DNA from: Diogma glabrata
Lineage: Eukaryota > Arthropoda > Insecta > Diptera > Cylindrotomidae
Direction: 5' to 3'
Assembly (NCBI GenBank): GCA_963693315.1
Contig: CAVNZG010000990.1
Coordinates: 1 to 64,000 of the forward strand
Length of the DNA: 64,000 bases
Below, piece after piece: positions 37,401 to 52,800 of this stretch; the first letter of the stretch is position 1, and every line of letters starts with the position of its first letter. A program made the translations under genes and the position numbers. The notes under the pieces were generated by a model that saw only the letters and a list, made by a program, of their open reading frames with translations, was not told the DNA's origin and ran no database searches.

Positions 37401-40400
37401 CTCTTAAGCAGGTTATCCCAGGGTTCTCAAAATTTGGGTTTATTATTGTTTTTTGGTCTACAGTAATAAAATATGAAAAAAATTAATTTCAGAGAAACTC
37501 TTATTTCAACGATACCCTTGCTTGCTTCAGTCAATGTTAAAGAATATAAGGTTGAGAATATCTCTTAAGCAGGTTATCCCAGGGTTCTCAAAATTTGGGT
37601 TTATTATTGTTTTTTGGTCTACAGTAATAAAATATGAAAAAAATTAATTTCAGAGAAACTCTTATTTCAACGATACCCTTGCTTGCTTCAGTCAATGTTA
37701 AAGAATATAAGGTTGAGAATATCTCTTAAGCAGGTTATCCCAGGGTTCTCAAAATTTGGGTTTATTATTGTTTTTTGGTCTACAGTAATAAAATATGAAA
37801 AAAATTAATTTCAGAGAAACTCTTATTTCAACGATACCCTTGCTTGCTTCAGTCAATGTTAAAGAATATAAGGTTGAGAATATCTCTTAAGCAGGTTATC
37901 CCAGGGTTCTCAAAATTTGGGTTTATTATTGTTTTTTGGTCTACAGTAATAAAATATGAAAAAAGTTAATTTCAGAGAAACTCTTATTTCAACGATACCC
38001 TGCTTGCTTCAGTCAATGTTAAAGAATATAAGGTTGAGAATATCTCTTAAGCAGGTTATCCCAGGGTTCTCAAAATTTGGGTTTATTATTGTTTTTTGGT
38101 CTACAGTAATAAAATATGAAAAAAGTTAATTTCAGAGAAACTCTTATTTCAACGATACCCTTGCTTGCTTCAGTCAATGTTAAAGAATATAAGGTTGAGA
38201 ATATCTCTTAAGCAGGTTATCCCAGGGTTCTGAAAATTTGGGTTTATTATTGTTTTTTGGTCTACAGTAATAAAATATGAAAAAATTAATTTCAGAGAAA
38301 CTCTTATTTCAACGATACCCTTGCTTGCTTCAGTCAATGTTAAAGAATATAAGGTTGAGAATATCTCTTAAGCAGGTTATCCCAGGGTTCTCAAAATTTG
38401 GGTTTATTATTGTTTTTTGGTCTACAGTAATAAAATATGAAAAAAATTAATTTCAGAGAAACTCTTATTTCAACGATACCCTTGCTTGCTTCAGTCAATG
38501 TTAAAGAATATAAGGTTGAGAATATCTCTTAAGCAGGTTATCCCAGGGTTCTCAAAATTTGGGTTTATTATTGTTTTTTGGTCTACAGTAATAAAATATG
38601 AAAAAAATTAATTTCAGAGAAACTCTTATTTCAACGATACCCTTGCTTGCTTCAGTCAATGTTAAAGAATATAAGGTTGAGAATATCTCTTAAGCAGGTT
38701 ATCCCAGGGTTCTCAAAATTTGGGTTTATTATTGTTTTTTGGTCTACAGTAATAAAATATGAAAAAAGTTAATTTCAGAGAAACTCTTATTTCAACGATA
38801 CCCTTGCTTGCTTCAGTCAATGTTAAAGAATATAAGGTTGAGAATATCTCTTAAGCAGGTTATCCCAGGGTTCTCAAAATTTGGGTTTATTATTGTTTTT
38901 TGGTCTACAGTAATAAAATATGAAAAAAGTTAATTTCAGAGAAACTCTTATTTCAACGATACCCTTGCTTGCTTCAGTCAATGTTAAAGAATATAAGGTT
39001 GAGAATATCTCTTAAGCAGGTTATCCAGGGTTCTCAAAATTTGGGTTTATTATTGTTTTTTGGTCTACAGTAATAAAATATGAAAAAAGTTAATTTCAGA
39101 GAAACTCTTATTTCAACGATACCCTTGCTTGCTTCAGTCAATGTTAAAGAATATAAGGTTGAGAATATCTCTTAAGCAGGTTATCCCAGGGTTCTCAAAA
39201 TTTGGGTTTATTATTGTTTTTTGGTCTACAGTAATAAAATATGAAAAAAATTAATTTCAGAGAAACTCTTATTTCAACGATACCCTTGCTTGCTTCAGTC
39301 AATGTTAAAGAATATAAGGTTGAGAATATCTCTTAAGCAGGTTATCCCAGGTTCTCAAAATTTGGGTTTATTATTGTTTTTTGGTCTACAGTAATAAAAT
39401 ATGAAAAAAGTTAATTTCAGAGAAACTCTTATTTCAACGATACCCTTGCTTGCTTCAGTCAATGTTAAAGAATATAAGGTTGAGAATATCTCTTAAGCAG
39501 GTTATCCCAGGGTTCTCAAAATTTGGGTTTATTATTGTTTTTTGGTCTACAGTAATAAAATATGAAAAAAATTAATTTCAGAGAACTCTTATTTCAACGA
39601 TACCCTTGCTTGCTTCAGTCAATGTTAAAGAATATAAGGTTGAGAATATCTCTTAAGCAGGTTATCCCAGGGTTCTCAAAATTTGGGTTTATTATTGTTT
39701 TTTGGTCTACAGTAATAAAATATGAAAAAAGTTAATTTCAGAGAAACTCTTATTTCAACGATACCCTTGCTTGCTTCAGTCAATGTTAAAGAATATAAGG
39801 TTGAGAATATCTCTTAAGCAGGTTATCCCAGGGTTCTCAAAATTTGGGTTTATTATTGTTTTTTGGTCTACAGTAATAAAATATGAAAAAAGTTAATTTC
39901 AGAGAAACTCTTATTTCAACGATACCCTTGCTTGCTTCAGTCAATGTTAAAGAATATAAGGTTGAGAATATCTCTTAAGCAGGTTATCCCAGGGTTCTCA
40001 AAATTTGGGTTTATTATTGTTTTTTGGTCTACAGTAATAAAATATGAAAAAAAGTTAATTTCAGAGAAACTCTTATTTCAACGATACCCTTGCTTGCTTC
40101 AGTCAATGTTAAAGAATATAAGGTTGAGAATATCTCTTAAGCAGGTTATCCCAGGGTTCTCAAAATTTGGGTTTATTATTGTTTTTTGGTCTACAGTAAT
40201 AAAATATGAAAAAAATTAATTTCAGAGAAACTCTTATTTCAACGATACCCTTGCTTGCTTCAGTCAATGTTAAAGAATATAAGGTTGAGAATATCTCTTA
40301 AGCAGGTTATCCCAGGGTTCTCAAAATTTGGGTTTATTATTGTTTTTTGGTCTACAGTAATAAAATATGAAAAAAGTTAATTTCAGAGAAACTCTTATTT

Positions 40401-43400
40401 CAACGATACCCTTGCTTGCTTCAGTCAATGTTAAAGAATATAAGGTTGAGAATATCTCTTAAGCAGGTTATCCCAGGTTCTCAAAATTTGGGTTTATTAT
40501 TGTTTTTTGGTCTACAGTAATAAAATATGAAAAAAGTTAATTTCAGAGAAACTCTTATTTCAACGATACCCTTGCTTGCTTCAGTCAATGTTAAAGAATA
40601 TAAGGTTGAGAATATCTCTTAAGCAGGTTATCCCAGGGTTCTCAAAATTTGGGTTTATTATTGTTTTTTGGTCTACAGTAATAAAATATGAAAAAAGTTA
40701 ATTTCAGAGAAACTCTTATTTCAACGATACCCTTGCTTGCTTCAGTCAATGTTAAAGAATATAAGGTTGAGAATATCTCTTAAGCAGGTTATCCCAGGGT
40801 TCTCAAAATTTGGGTTTATTATTGTTTTTTGGTCTACAGTAATAAAATATGAAAAAAGTTAATTTCAGAGAAACTCTTATTTCAACGATACCCTTGCTTG
40901 CTTCAGTCAATGTTAAAGAATATAAGGTTGAGAATATCTCTTAAGCAGGTTATCCCAGGGTTCTCAAAATTTGGGCTTATTATTGTTTTTTGGTCTACAG
41001 TAATAAAATATGAAAAAAATTAATTTCAGAGAAACTCTTATTTCAACGATACCCTTGCTTGCTTCAGTCAATGTTAAAGAATATAAGGTTGAGAATATCT
41101 CTTAAGCAGGTTATCCCAGGGTTCTCAAAATTTGGGTTTATTATTGTTTTTTGGTCTACAGTAATAAAATATGAAAAAAGTTAATTTCAGAGAAACTCTT
41201 ATTTCAACGATACCCTTGCTTGCTTCAGTCAATGTTAAAGAATATAAGGTTGAGAATATCTCTTAAGCAGGTTATCCCAGGGTTCTCAAAATTTGGGTTT
41301 ATTATTGTTTTTTGGTCTACAGTAATAAAATATGAAAAAAGTTAATTTCAGAGAAACTCTTATTTCAACGATACCCTTGCTTGCTTCAGTCAATGTTAAA
41401 GAATATAAGGTTGAGAATATCTCTTAAGCAGGTTATCCCAGGGTTCTCAAAATTTGGGTTTATTATTGTTTTTTGGTCTACAGTAATAAAATATGAAAAA
41501 AATTAATTTCAGAGAAACTCTTATTTCAACGATACCCTTGCTTGCTTCAGTCAATGTTAAAGAATATAAGGTTGAGAATATCTCTTAAGCAGGTTATCCC
41601 AGGGTTCTCAAAATTTGGGTTTATTATTGTTTTTTGGTCTACAGTAATAAAATATGAAAAAAGTTAATTTCAGAGAAACTCTTATTTCAACGATACCCTT
41701 GCTTGCTTCAGTCAATGTTAAAGAATATAAGGTTGAGAATATCTCTTAAGCAGGTTATCCCAGGGTTCTCAAAATTTGGGTTTATTATTGTTTTTTGGTC
41801 TACAGTAATAAAATATGAAAAAAATTAATTTCAGAGAAACTCTTATTTCAACGATACCCTTGCTTGCTTCAGTCAATGTTAAAGAATATAAGGTTGAGAA
41901 TATCTCTTAAGCAGGTTATCCCAGGGTTCTCAAAATTTGGGTTTATTATTGTTTTTTGGTCTACAGTAATAAAATATGAAAAAAATTAATTTCAGGAGAA
42001 ACTCTTATTTCAACGATACCCTTGCTTGCTTCAGTCAATGTTAAAGAATATAAGGTTGAGAATATCTCTTAAGCAGGTTATCCCAGGGTTCTCAAAATTT
42101 GGGTTTATTATTGTTTTTTGGTCTACAGTAATAAAATATGAAAAAAATTAATTTCAGAGAAACTCTTATTTCAACGATACCCTTGCTTGCTTCAGTCAAT
42201 GTTAAAGAATATAAGGTTGAGAATATCTCTTAAGCAGGTTATCCCAGGGTTCTCAAAATTTGGGTTTATTATTGTTTTTTGGTCTACAGTAATAAAATAT
42301 GAAAAAAATTAATTTTCAGAGAAACTCTTATTTCAACGATACCCTTGCTTGCTTCAGTCAATGTTAAAGAATATAAGGTTGAGAATATCTCTTAAGCAGG
42401 TTATCCCAGGGTTCTCAAAATTTGGGTTTATTATTGTTTTTTGGTCTACAGTAATAAAATATGAAAAAAATTAATTTCAGAGAAACTCTTATTTCAACGA
42501 TACCCTTGCTTGCTTCAGTCAATGTTAAAGAATATAAGGTTGAGAATATCTCTTAAGCAGGTTATCCCAGGGTTCTCAAAATTTGGGTTTATTATTGTTT
42601 TTTGGTCTACAGTAATAAAATATGAAAAAAGTTAATTTCAGAGAAACTCTTATTTCAACGATACCCTTGCTTGCTTCAGTCAATGTTAAAGAATATAAGG
42701 TTGAGAATATCTCTTAAGCAGGTTATCCCAGGGTTCTCAAAATTTGGGTTTATTATTGTTTTTTGGTCTACAGTAATAAAATATGAAAAAAATTAATTTC
42801 AGAGAAACTCTTATTTCAACGATACCCTTGCTTGCTTCAGTCAATGTTAAAGAATATAAGGTTGAGAATATCTCTTAAGCAGGTTATCCCAGGGTTCTCA
42901 AAATTTGGGTTTATTATTGTTTTTTGGTCTACAGTAATAAAATATGAAAAAAATTAATTTCAGAGAAACTCTTATTTCAACGATACCCTTGCTTGCTTCA
43001 GTCAATGTTAAAGAATATAAGGTTGAGAATATCTCTTAAGCAGGTTATCCCAGGGTTCTCAAAATTTGGGTTTATTATTGTTTTTTGGTCTACAGTAATA
43101 AAATATGAAAAAAATTAATTTCAGAGAAAACTCTTATTTCAACGATACCCTTGCTTGCTTCAGTCAATGTTAAAGAATATAAGGTTGAGAATATCTCTTA
43201 AGCAGGTTATCCCAGGGTTCTCAAAATTTGGGTTTATTATTGTTTTTTGGTCTACAGTAATAAAATATGAAAAAAATTAATTTCAGAGAAACTCTTATTT
43301 CAACGATACCCTTGCTTGCTTCAGTCAATGTTAAAGAATATAAGGTTGAGAATATCTCTTAAGCAGGTTATCCCAGGGTTCTCAAAATTTGGGTTTATTA

Positions 43401-46400
43401 TTGTTTTTTGGTCTACAGTAATAAAATATGAAAAAAGTTAATTTCAGAGAAACCTCTTATTTCAACGATACCCTTGCTTGCTTCAGTCAATGTTAAAGAA
43501 TATAAGGTTGAGAATATCTCTTAAGCAGGTTATCCCAGGGTTCTCAAAATTTGGGTTTATTATTGTTTTTTGGTCTACAGTAATAAAATATGAAAAAAAT
43601 TAATTTCAGAGAAACTCTTATTTCAACGATACCCTTGCTTGCTTCAGTCAATGTTAAAGAATATAAGGTTGAGAATATCTCTTAAGCAGGTGGTTATCCC
43701 AGGGTTCTCAAAATTTGGGTTTATTATTGTTTTTTGGTCTACAGTAATAAAATATGAAAAAATTAATTTCAGAGAAACTCTTATTTCAACGATACCCTTG
43801 CTTGCTTCAGTCAATGTTAAAGAATATAAGGTTGAGAATATCTCTTAAGCAGGTTATCCCAGGGTTCTCAAAATTTGGGTTTATTATTGTTTTTTGGTCT
43901 ACAGTAATAAAATATGAAAAAAATTAATTTCAAAGAAACTCTTATTTCAACGATACCCTTGCTTGCTTCAGTCAATGTTAAAGAATATAAGGTTGAGAAT
44001 ATCTCTTAAGCAGGTTATCCCAGGGTTCTCAAAATTTGGGTTTATTATTGTTTTTTGGTCTACAGTAATAAAATATGAAAAAAATTAATTTCAGAGAAAC
44101 TCTTATTTCAACGATACCCTTGCTTGCTTCAGTCAATGTTAAAGAATATAAGGTTGAGAATATCTCTTAAGCAGGTTATCCCAGGGTTCTCAAAATTTGG
44201 GTTTATTATTGTTTTTTGGTCTACAGTAATAAAATATGAAAAAAATTAATTTCAGAGAAACTCTTATTTCAACGATACCCTTGCTTGCTTCAGTCAATGT
44301 TAAAGAATATAAGGTTGAGAATATCTCTTAAGCAGGTTATCCCAGGGTTCTCAAAATTTGGGTTTATTATTGTTTTTTGGTCTACAGTAATAAAATATGA
44401 AAAAAATTAATTTCAGAGAAACTCTTATTTCAACGATACCCTTGCTTGCTTCAGTCAATGTTAAAGAATATAAGGTTGAGAATATCTCTTAAGCAGGTTA
44501 TCCCAGGGTTCTCAAAATTTGGGTTTATTATTGTTTTTTGGTCTACAGTAATAAAATATGAAAAAAATTAATTTCAGAGAAACTCTTATTTCAACGATAC
44601 CCTTGCTTGCTTCAGTCAATGTTAAAGAATATAAGGTTGAGAATATCTCTTAAGCAGGTTATCCCAGGGTTCTCAAAATTTGGGTTTATTATTGTTTTTT
44701 GGTCTACAGTAATAAAATATGAAAAAAATTAATTTCAGAGAAACTCTTATTTCAACGATACCCTTGCTTGCTTCAGTCAATGTTAAAGAATATAAGGTTG
44801 AGAATATCTCTTAAGCAGGTTATCCCAGGGTTCTCAAAATTTGGGTTTATTATTGTTTTTTGGTCTACAGTAATAAAATATGAAAAAAATTAATTTCAGA
44901 GAAACTCTTATTTCAACGATACCCTTGCTTGCTTCAGTCAATGTTAAAGAATATAAGGTTGAGAATATCTCTTAAGCAGGTTATCCCAGGGTTCTCAAAA
45001 TTTGGGTTTATTATTGTTTTTTGGTCTACAGTAATAAAATATGAAAAAAATTAATTTCAGAGAAACTCTTATTTCAACGATACCCTTGCTTGCTTCAGTC
45101 AATGTTAAAGAATATAAGGTTGAGAATATCTCTTAAGCAGGTTATCCCAGGGTTCTCAAAATTTGGGTTTATTATTGTTTTTTGGTCTACAGTAATAAAA
45201 TATGAAAAAAATTAATTTCAGAGAAACTCTTATTTCAACGATACCCTTGCTTGCTTCAGTCAATGTTAAAGAATATAAGGTTGAGAATATCTCTTAAGCA
45301 GGTTATCCCAGGGTTCTCAAAATTTGGGTTTATTATTGTTTTTTGGTCTACAGTAATAAAATATGAAAAAAATTAATTTCAAAGAAACTCTTATTTCAAC
45401 GATACCCTTGCTTGCTTCAGTCAATGTTAAAGAATATAAGGTTGAGAATATCTCTTAAGCAGGTTATCCCAGGGTTCTCAAAATTTGGGTTTATTATTGT
45501 TTTTTGGTCTACAGTAATAAAATATGAAAAAAATTAATTTCAAAGAAACTCTTATTTCAACGATACCCTTGCTTGCTTCAGTCAATGTTAAAGAATATAA
45601 GGTTGAGAATATCTCTTAAGCAGGTTATCCCAGGGTTCTCAAAATTTGGGTTTATTATTGTTTTTTGGTCTACAGTAATAAAATATGAAAAAAATTAATT
45701 TCAGAGAAACTCTTATTTCAACGATACCCTTGCTTGCTTCAGTCAATGTTAAAGAATATAAGGTTGAGAATATCTCTTAAGCAGGTTATCCCAGGGTTCT
45801 CAAAATTTGGGTTTATTATTGTTTTTTGGTCTACAGTAATAAAATATGAAAAAAATTAATTTCAGAGAAACTCTTATTTCAACGATACCCTTGCTTGCTT
45901 CAGTCAATGTTAAAGAATATAAGGTTGAGAATATCTCTTAAGCAGGTTATCCCAGGGTTCTCAAAATTTGGGTTTATTATTGTTTTTTGGTCTACAGTAA
46001 TAAAATATGAAAAAAATTAATTTCAGAGAAACTCTTATTTCAACGATACCCTTGCTTGCTTCAGTCAATGTTAAAGAATATAAGGTTGAGAATATCTCTT
46101 AAGCAGGTTATCCCAGGGTTCTCAAAATTTGGGTTTATTATTGTTTTTTGGTCTACAGTAATAAAATATGAAAAAAATTAATTTCAGAGAAACTCTTATT
46201 TCAACGATACCCTTGCTTGCTTCAGTCAATGTTAAAGAATATAAGGTTGAGAATATCTCTTAAGCAGGTTATCCCAGGGTTCTCAAAATTTGGGTTTATT
46301 ATTGTTTTTTGGTCTACAGTAATAAAATATGAAAAAAATTAATTTCAGAGAAACTCTTATTTCAACGATACCCTTGCTTGCTTCAGTCAATGTTAAAGAA

Positions 46401-49400
46401 TATAAGGTTGAGAATATCTCTTAAGCAGGTTATCCCAGGGTTCTCAAAATTTGGGTTTATTATTGTTTTTTGGTCTACAGTAATAAAATATGAAAATAAT
46501 TAATTTCAGAGAAACTCTTATTTCAACGATACCCTTGCTTGCTTCAGTCAATGTTAAAGAATATAAGGTTGAGAATATCTCTTAAGCAGGTTATCCCAGG
46601 GTTCTCAAAATTTGGGTTTATTATTGTTTTTTGGTCTACAGTAATAAAATATGAAAAAAATTAATTTCAGAGAAACTCTTATTTCAACGATACCCTTGCT
46701 TGCTTCAGTCAATGTTAAAGAATATAAGGTTGAGAATATCTCTTAAGCAGGTTATCCCAGGGTTCTCAAAATTTGGGTTTATTATTGTTTTTTGGTCTAC
46801 AGTAATAAAATATGAAAATAATTAATTTCAGAGAAACTCTTATTTCAACGATACCCTTGCTTGCTTCAGTCAATGTTAAAGAATATAAGGTTGAGAATAT
46901 CTCTTAAGCAGGTTATCCCAGGGTTCTCAAAATTTGGGTTTATTATTGTTTTTTGGTCTACAGTAATAAAATATGAAAAAATTAATTTCAAAGAAACTCT
47001 TATTTCAACGATACCCTTGCTTGCTTCAGTCAATGTTAAAGAATATAAGGTTGAGAATATCTCTTAAGCAGGTTATCCCAGGGTTCTCAAAATTTGGGTT
47101 TATTATTGTTTTTTGGTCTACAGTAATAAAATATGAAAATAATTAATTTCAGAGAAACTCTTATTTCAACGATACCCTTGCTTGCTTCAGTCAATGTTAA
47201 AGAATATAAGGTTGAGAATATCTCTTAAGCAGGTTATCCCAGGGTTCTCAAAATTTGGGTTTATTATTGTTTTTTGGTCTACAGTAATAAAATATGAAAA
47301 AAATTAATTTCAGAGAAACTCTTATTTCAACGATACCCTTGCTTGCTTCAGTCAATGTTAAAGAATATAAGGTTGAGAATATCTCTTAAGCAGGTTATCC
47401 CAGGGTTCTCAAAATTTGGGTTTATTATTGTTTTTTGGTCTACAGTAATAAAATATGAAAAAAATTAATTTCAGAGAAACTCTTATTTCAACGATACCCT
47501 TGCTTGCTTCAGTCAATGTTAAAGAATATAAGGTAGAGAATATCTCTTAAGCAGGTTATCCCAGGGTTCTCAAAATTTGGGTTTATTATTGTTTTTGGTC
47601 TACAGTAATAAAATATGAAAAAAATTAATTTCAGAGAAACTCTTATTTCAACGATACCCTTGCTTGCTTCAGTCAATGTTAAAGAATATAAGGTTGAGAA
47701 TATCTCTTAAGCAGGTTATCCCAGGGTTCTCAAAATTTGGGTTTATTATTGTTTTTTGGTCTACAGTAATAAAATATGAAAAAAATTAATTTCAAGAAAC
47801 TCTTATTTCAACGATACCCTTGCTTGCTTCAGTCAATGTTAAAGAATATAAGGTTGAGAATATCTCTTAAGCAGGTAATCCCAGGGTTCTCAAAATTTGG
47901 GTTTATTATTGTTTTTTGGTCTACAGTAATAAAATATGAAAAAAATTAATTTCAAAGAAACTCTTATTTCAACGATACCCTTGCTTGCTTCAGTCAATGT
48001 TAAAGAATATAAGGTTGAGAATATCTCTTAAGCAGGTTATCCCAGGGTTCTCAAAATTTGGGTTTATTATTGTTTTTTGGTCTACAGTAATAAAATATGA
48101 AAAAAATTAATTTCAGAGAAACTCTTATTTCAACGATACCCTTGCTTGCTTCAGTCAATGTTAAAGAATATAAGGTTGAGAATATCTCTTAAGCAGGTTA
48201 TCCCAGGGTTCTCAAAATTTGGGTTTATTATTGTTTTTTGGTCTACAGTAATAAAATATGAAAAAAATTAATTTCAGAGAAACTCTTATTTCAACGATAC
48301 CCTTGCTTGCTTCAGTCAATGTTAAAGAATATAAGGTTGAGAATATCTCTTAAGCAGGTTATCCCAGGGTTCTCAAAATTTGGGTTTATTATTGTTTTTT
48401 GGTCTACAGTAATAAAATATGAAAAAAAGTAATTTCAAAGAAACTCTTATTTCAACGATACCCTTGCTTGCTTCAGTCAATGTTAAAGAATATAAGGTTG
48501 AGAATATCTCTTAAGCAGGTTATCCCAGGGTTCTCAAAATTTGGGTTTATTATTGTTTTTTGGTCTACAGTAATAAAATATGAAAAAAATTAATTTCAAA
48601 GAAACTCTTATTTCAACGATACCCTTGCTTGCTTCAGTCAATGTTAAAGAATATAAGGTTGAGAATATCTCTTAAGCAGGTAATCCCAGGGTTCTCAAAA
48701 TTTGGGTTTATTATTGTTCTTTGGTCTACAGTAATAAAATATGAAAAAAATTAATTTCAAAGAAACTCTTATTTCAACGATACCCTTGCTTGCTTCAGTC
48801 AATGTTAAAGAATATAAGGTTGAGAATATCTCTTAAGCAGGTTATCCCAGGGTTCTCAAAATTTGGGTTTATTATTGTTTTTTGGTCTACAGTAATAAAA
48901 TATGAAAAAAATTAATTTCAAAGAAACTCTTATTTCAACGATACCCTTGCTTGCTTCAGTCAATGTTAAAGAATATAAGGTTGAGAATATCTCTTAAGCA
49001 GGTTATCCCAGGGTTCTCAAAATTTGGGTTTATTATTGTTTTTTGGTCTACAGTAATAAAATATGAAAAAAATTAATTTCAGAGAAACTCTTATTTCAAC
49101 GATACCCTTGCTTGCTTCAGTCAATGTTAAAGAATATAAGGTTGAGAATATCTCTTAAGCAGGTTATCCCAGGGTTCTCAAAATTTGGGTTTATTATTGT
49201 TTTTTAGTCTACAGTAATAAAATATGAAAATAATTAATTTCAGAGAAACTCTTATTTCAACGATACCCTTGCTTGCTTCAGTCAATGTTAAAGAATATAA
49301 GGTTGAGAATATCTCTTAAGCAGGTTATCCCAGGGTTCTCAAAATTTGGGTTTATTATTGTTTTTTGGTCTACAGTAATAAAATATGAAAAAAATTAATT

Positions 49401-49869
49401 TCAGAGAAACTCTTATTTCAACGATACCCTTGCTTGCTTCAGTCAATGTTAAAGAATATAAGGTTGAGAATATCTCTTAAGCAGGTTATCCCAGGGTTCT
49501 CAAAATTTGGGTTTATTATTGTTTTTTGGTCTACAGTAATAAAATATGAAAATAATTAATTTCAGAGAAACTCTTATTTCAACGATACCCTTGCTTGCTT
49601 CAGTCAATGTTAAAGAATATAAGGTTGAGAATATCTCTTAAGCAGGTTATCCCAGGGTTCTCAAAATTTGGGTTTATTATTGTTTTTTGGTCTACAGTAA
49701 TAAAATATGAAAAAAATTAATTTCAAAGAAACTCTTATTTCAACCCTTGCTTGCTTCAGTCAATGTTAAAGAATATAAGGTTGAGAATATCTCTTAAGCA
49801 GGTTATCCCAGGGTTCTCAAAATTTGGGTTTATTATTGTTTTTTTGGTCTACAGTAATAAAATATGAAA

Positions 49870-52800
49870 ATAATTAATTTCAGAGAAACTCTTATTTCAA
49901 CGATACCCTTGCTTGCTTCAGTCAATGTTAAAGAATATAAGGTTGAGAATATCTCTTAAGCAGGTTATCCCAGGGTTCTCAAAATTTGGGTTTATTATTG
50001 TTTTTTGGTCTACAGTAATAAAATATGAAAAAAATTAATTTCAGAGAAACTCTTATTTCAACGATACCCTTGCTTGCTTCAGTCAATGTTAAAGAATATA
50101 AGGTTGAGAATATCTCTTAAGCAGGTTATCCCACGGCTCTCAAAATTTGGGTTTATTATTGTTTTTTGATCTACAGTAATAAAATATGAAAAAAATTAAT
50201 TTCAGAGAAACTCTTATTTCAACGATACCCTTGCTTGCTTCAGTCAATGTTAAAGAATATAAGGTAGAGAATATCTCTTAAGCAGGTTATCCCAGGGTTC
50301 TCAAAATTTGGGTTTATTATTGTTTTTTGGTCTACAGTAATAAAATATGAAAAAATTTAATTTCAAAGAAACTCTTATTTCAACGATACCCTTGCTTGCT
50401 TCAGTCAATGTTAAAGAATATAAGGTTGAGAATATCTCTTAAGCAGGTTATCCCAGGGTTCTCAAAATTTGGGTTTATTATTGTTTTTTGGTCTACAGTA
50501 ATAAATATGAAAAAATTTAATTTCAAAGAAACTCTTATTTCAACGATACCCTTGCTTGCTTCAGTCAATGTTAAAGAATATAAGGTTGAGAATATCTCTT
50601 AAGCAGGTTATCCCAGGGTTCTCAAGATTTGGGTTTATTATTGTTTTTTGGTCTACAGTAATAAAATATGAAAAAAATTAATTTCAAAGAAACTCTTATT
50701 TCAACGATACCCTTGCTTGCTTCAGTCAATGTTAAAGAATATAAGGTTGAGAATATCTCTTAAGCAGGTTATCCCAGGGTTCTCAAAATTTGGGTTTATT
50801 ATTGTTTTTTGGTCTACAGTAATAAAATATGAAAAAAATTAATTTCAGAGAAACTCTTATTTCAACGATACCCTTGCTTGCTTCAGTCAATGTTAAAGAA
50901 TATAAGGTTGAGAATATCTCTTAAGCAGGTTATCCCAGGGTTCTCAAAATTTGGGTTTATTATTGTTTTTTGGTCTACAGTAATAAAATATGAAAAAAAT
51001 TAATTTCAAAGAAACTCTTATTTCAACGATACCCTTGCTTGCTTCAGTCAATGTTAAAGAATATAAGGTTGAGAATATCTCTTAAGCAGGTTATCCCAGG
51101 GTTCTCATAATTTGGGTTTATTATTGTTTTTTGGTCTACAGTAATAAAATATGAAAATAATTAATTTCAGAGAAACTCTTATTTCAACGATACCCTTGCT
51201 TGCTTCAGTCAATGTTAAAGAATATAAGGTTGAGAATATCTCTTAAGCAGGTTATCCCAGGGTTCTCAAAATTTGGGTTTATTATTGTTTTTTGGTCTAC
51301 AGTAATAAAATATGAAAAAATTTAATTTCAAAGAAACTCTTATTTCAACGATACCCTTGCTTGCTTCAGTCAATGTTAAAGAATATAAGGTTGAGAATAT
51401 CTCTTAAGCAGGTTATCCCAGGGTTCTCAAAATTTGGGTTTATTATTGTTTTTTGGTCTACAGTAATAAAATATGAAAAAAATTAATTTCAGAGAAACTC
51501 TTATTTCAACGATACCCTTGCTTGCTTCAGTCAATGTTAAAGAATATAAGGTTGAGAATATCTCTTAAGCAGGTTATCCCAGGGTTCTCAAAATTTGGGT
51601 TTATTATTGTTTTTTGGTCTACAGTAATAAAATATGAAAAAAATTAATTTCAAAGAAACTCTTATTTCAACGATACCCTTGCTTGCTTCAGTCAATGTTA
51701 AAGAATATAAGGTTGAGAATATCTCTTAAGCAGGTTATCCCAGGGTTCTCAAAATTTGGGTTTATTATTGTTTTCTGGTCTACAGTAATAAAATATGAAA
51801 ATAATTAATTTCAGAGAAACTCTTATTTCAACGATACCCTTGCTTGCTTCAGTCAATGTTAAAGAATATAAGGTTGAGAATATCTCTTAAGCAGGTTATC
51901 CCAGGGTTCTCAAAATTTGGGTTTATTATTGTTTTTTGGTCTACAGTAATAAAATATGAAAAAAATTAATTTCAGAGAAACTCTTATTTCAACGATACCC
52001 TTGCTTGCTTCAGTCAATGTTAAAGAATATATGGTTGAGAATATCTCTTAAGCAGGTTATCCCAGGGTTCTCAAAATTTGGGTTTATTATTGTTTTTTGG
52101 TCTACAGTAATAAAATATGAAAAAATTAATTTCAAAGAAACTCTTATTTCAACGATACCCTTGCTTGCTTCAGTCAATGTTAAAGAATATAAGGTTGAGA
52201 ATATCTCTTAAGCAGGTTACCCAGGGTTCTCAAAATTTGGGTTTATTATTGTTTTTTGGTCTACAGTAATAAAATATAAAAATAATTAATTTCAGAGAAA
52301 CTCTTATTTCAACGATACCCTTGCTTGCTTCAGTCAATGTTAAAGAATATAAGGTTGAGAATATCTCTTAAGCAGGTTATCCCAGGGTTCTTAAAATTTG
52401 GGTTTATTATTGTTTTTTGGTCAACAGTAATAAAATATGAAAATAATTAATTTCAGAGAAACTCTTATTTCAACGATACCCTTGCTTGCTTCAGTCAATG
52501 TTAAAGAATATAAGGTTGAGAATATCTCTTAAGCAGGTTATCCCAGGGTTCTCAAAATTTGGGTTTATTATTGTTTTTTGGTCTACAGTAATAAAATATG
52601 AAAAAAATTAAGTTCAGAGAAACTCTTATTTCAACGATACCCTTGCTTGCTTCAGTCAATGTTAAAGAATATAAGGTTGAGAATATCTCTTAAGCAGGTT
52701 ATCCCAGGGTTCTCAAAATTTGGGTTTATTATTGTTTTTTGGTCTACAGTAATAAAATATGAAAAAATTTAATTTCAAAGAAACTCTTATTTCAACGATA

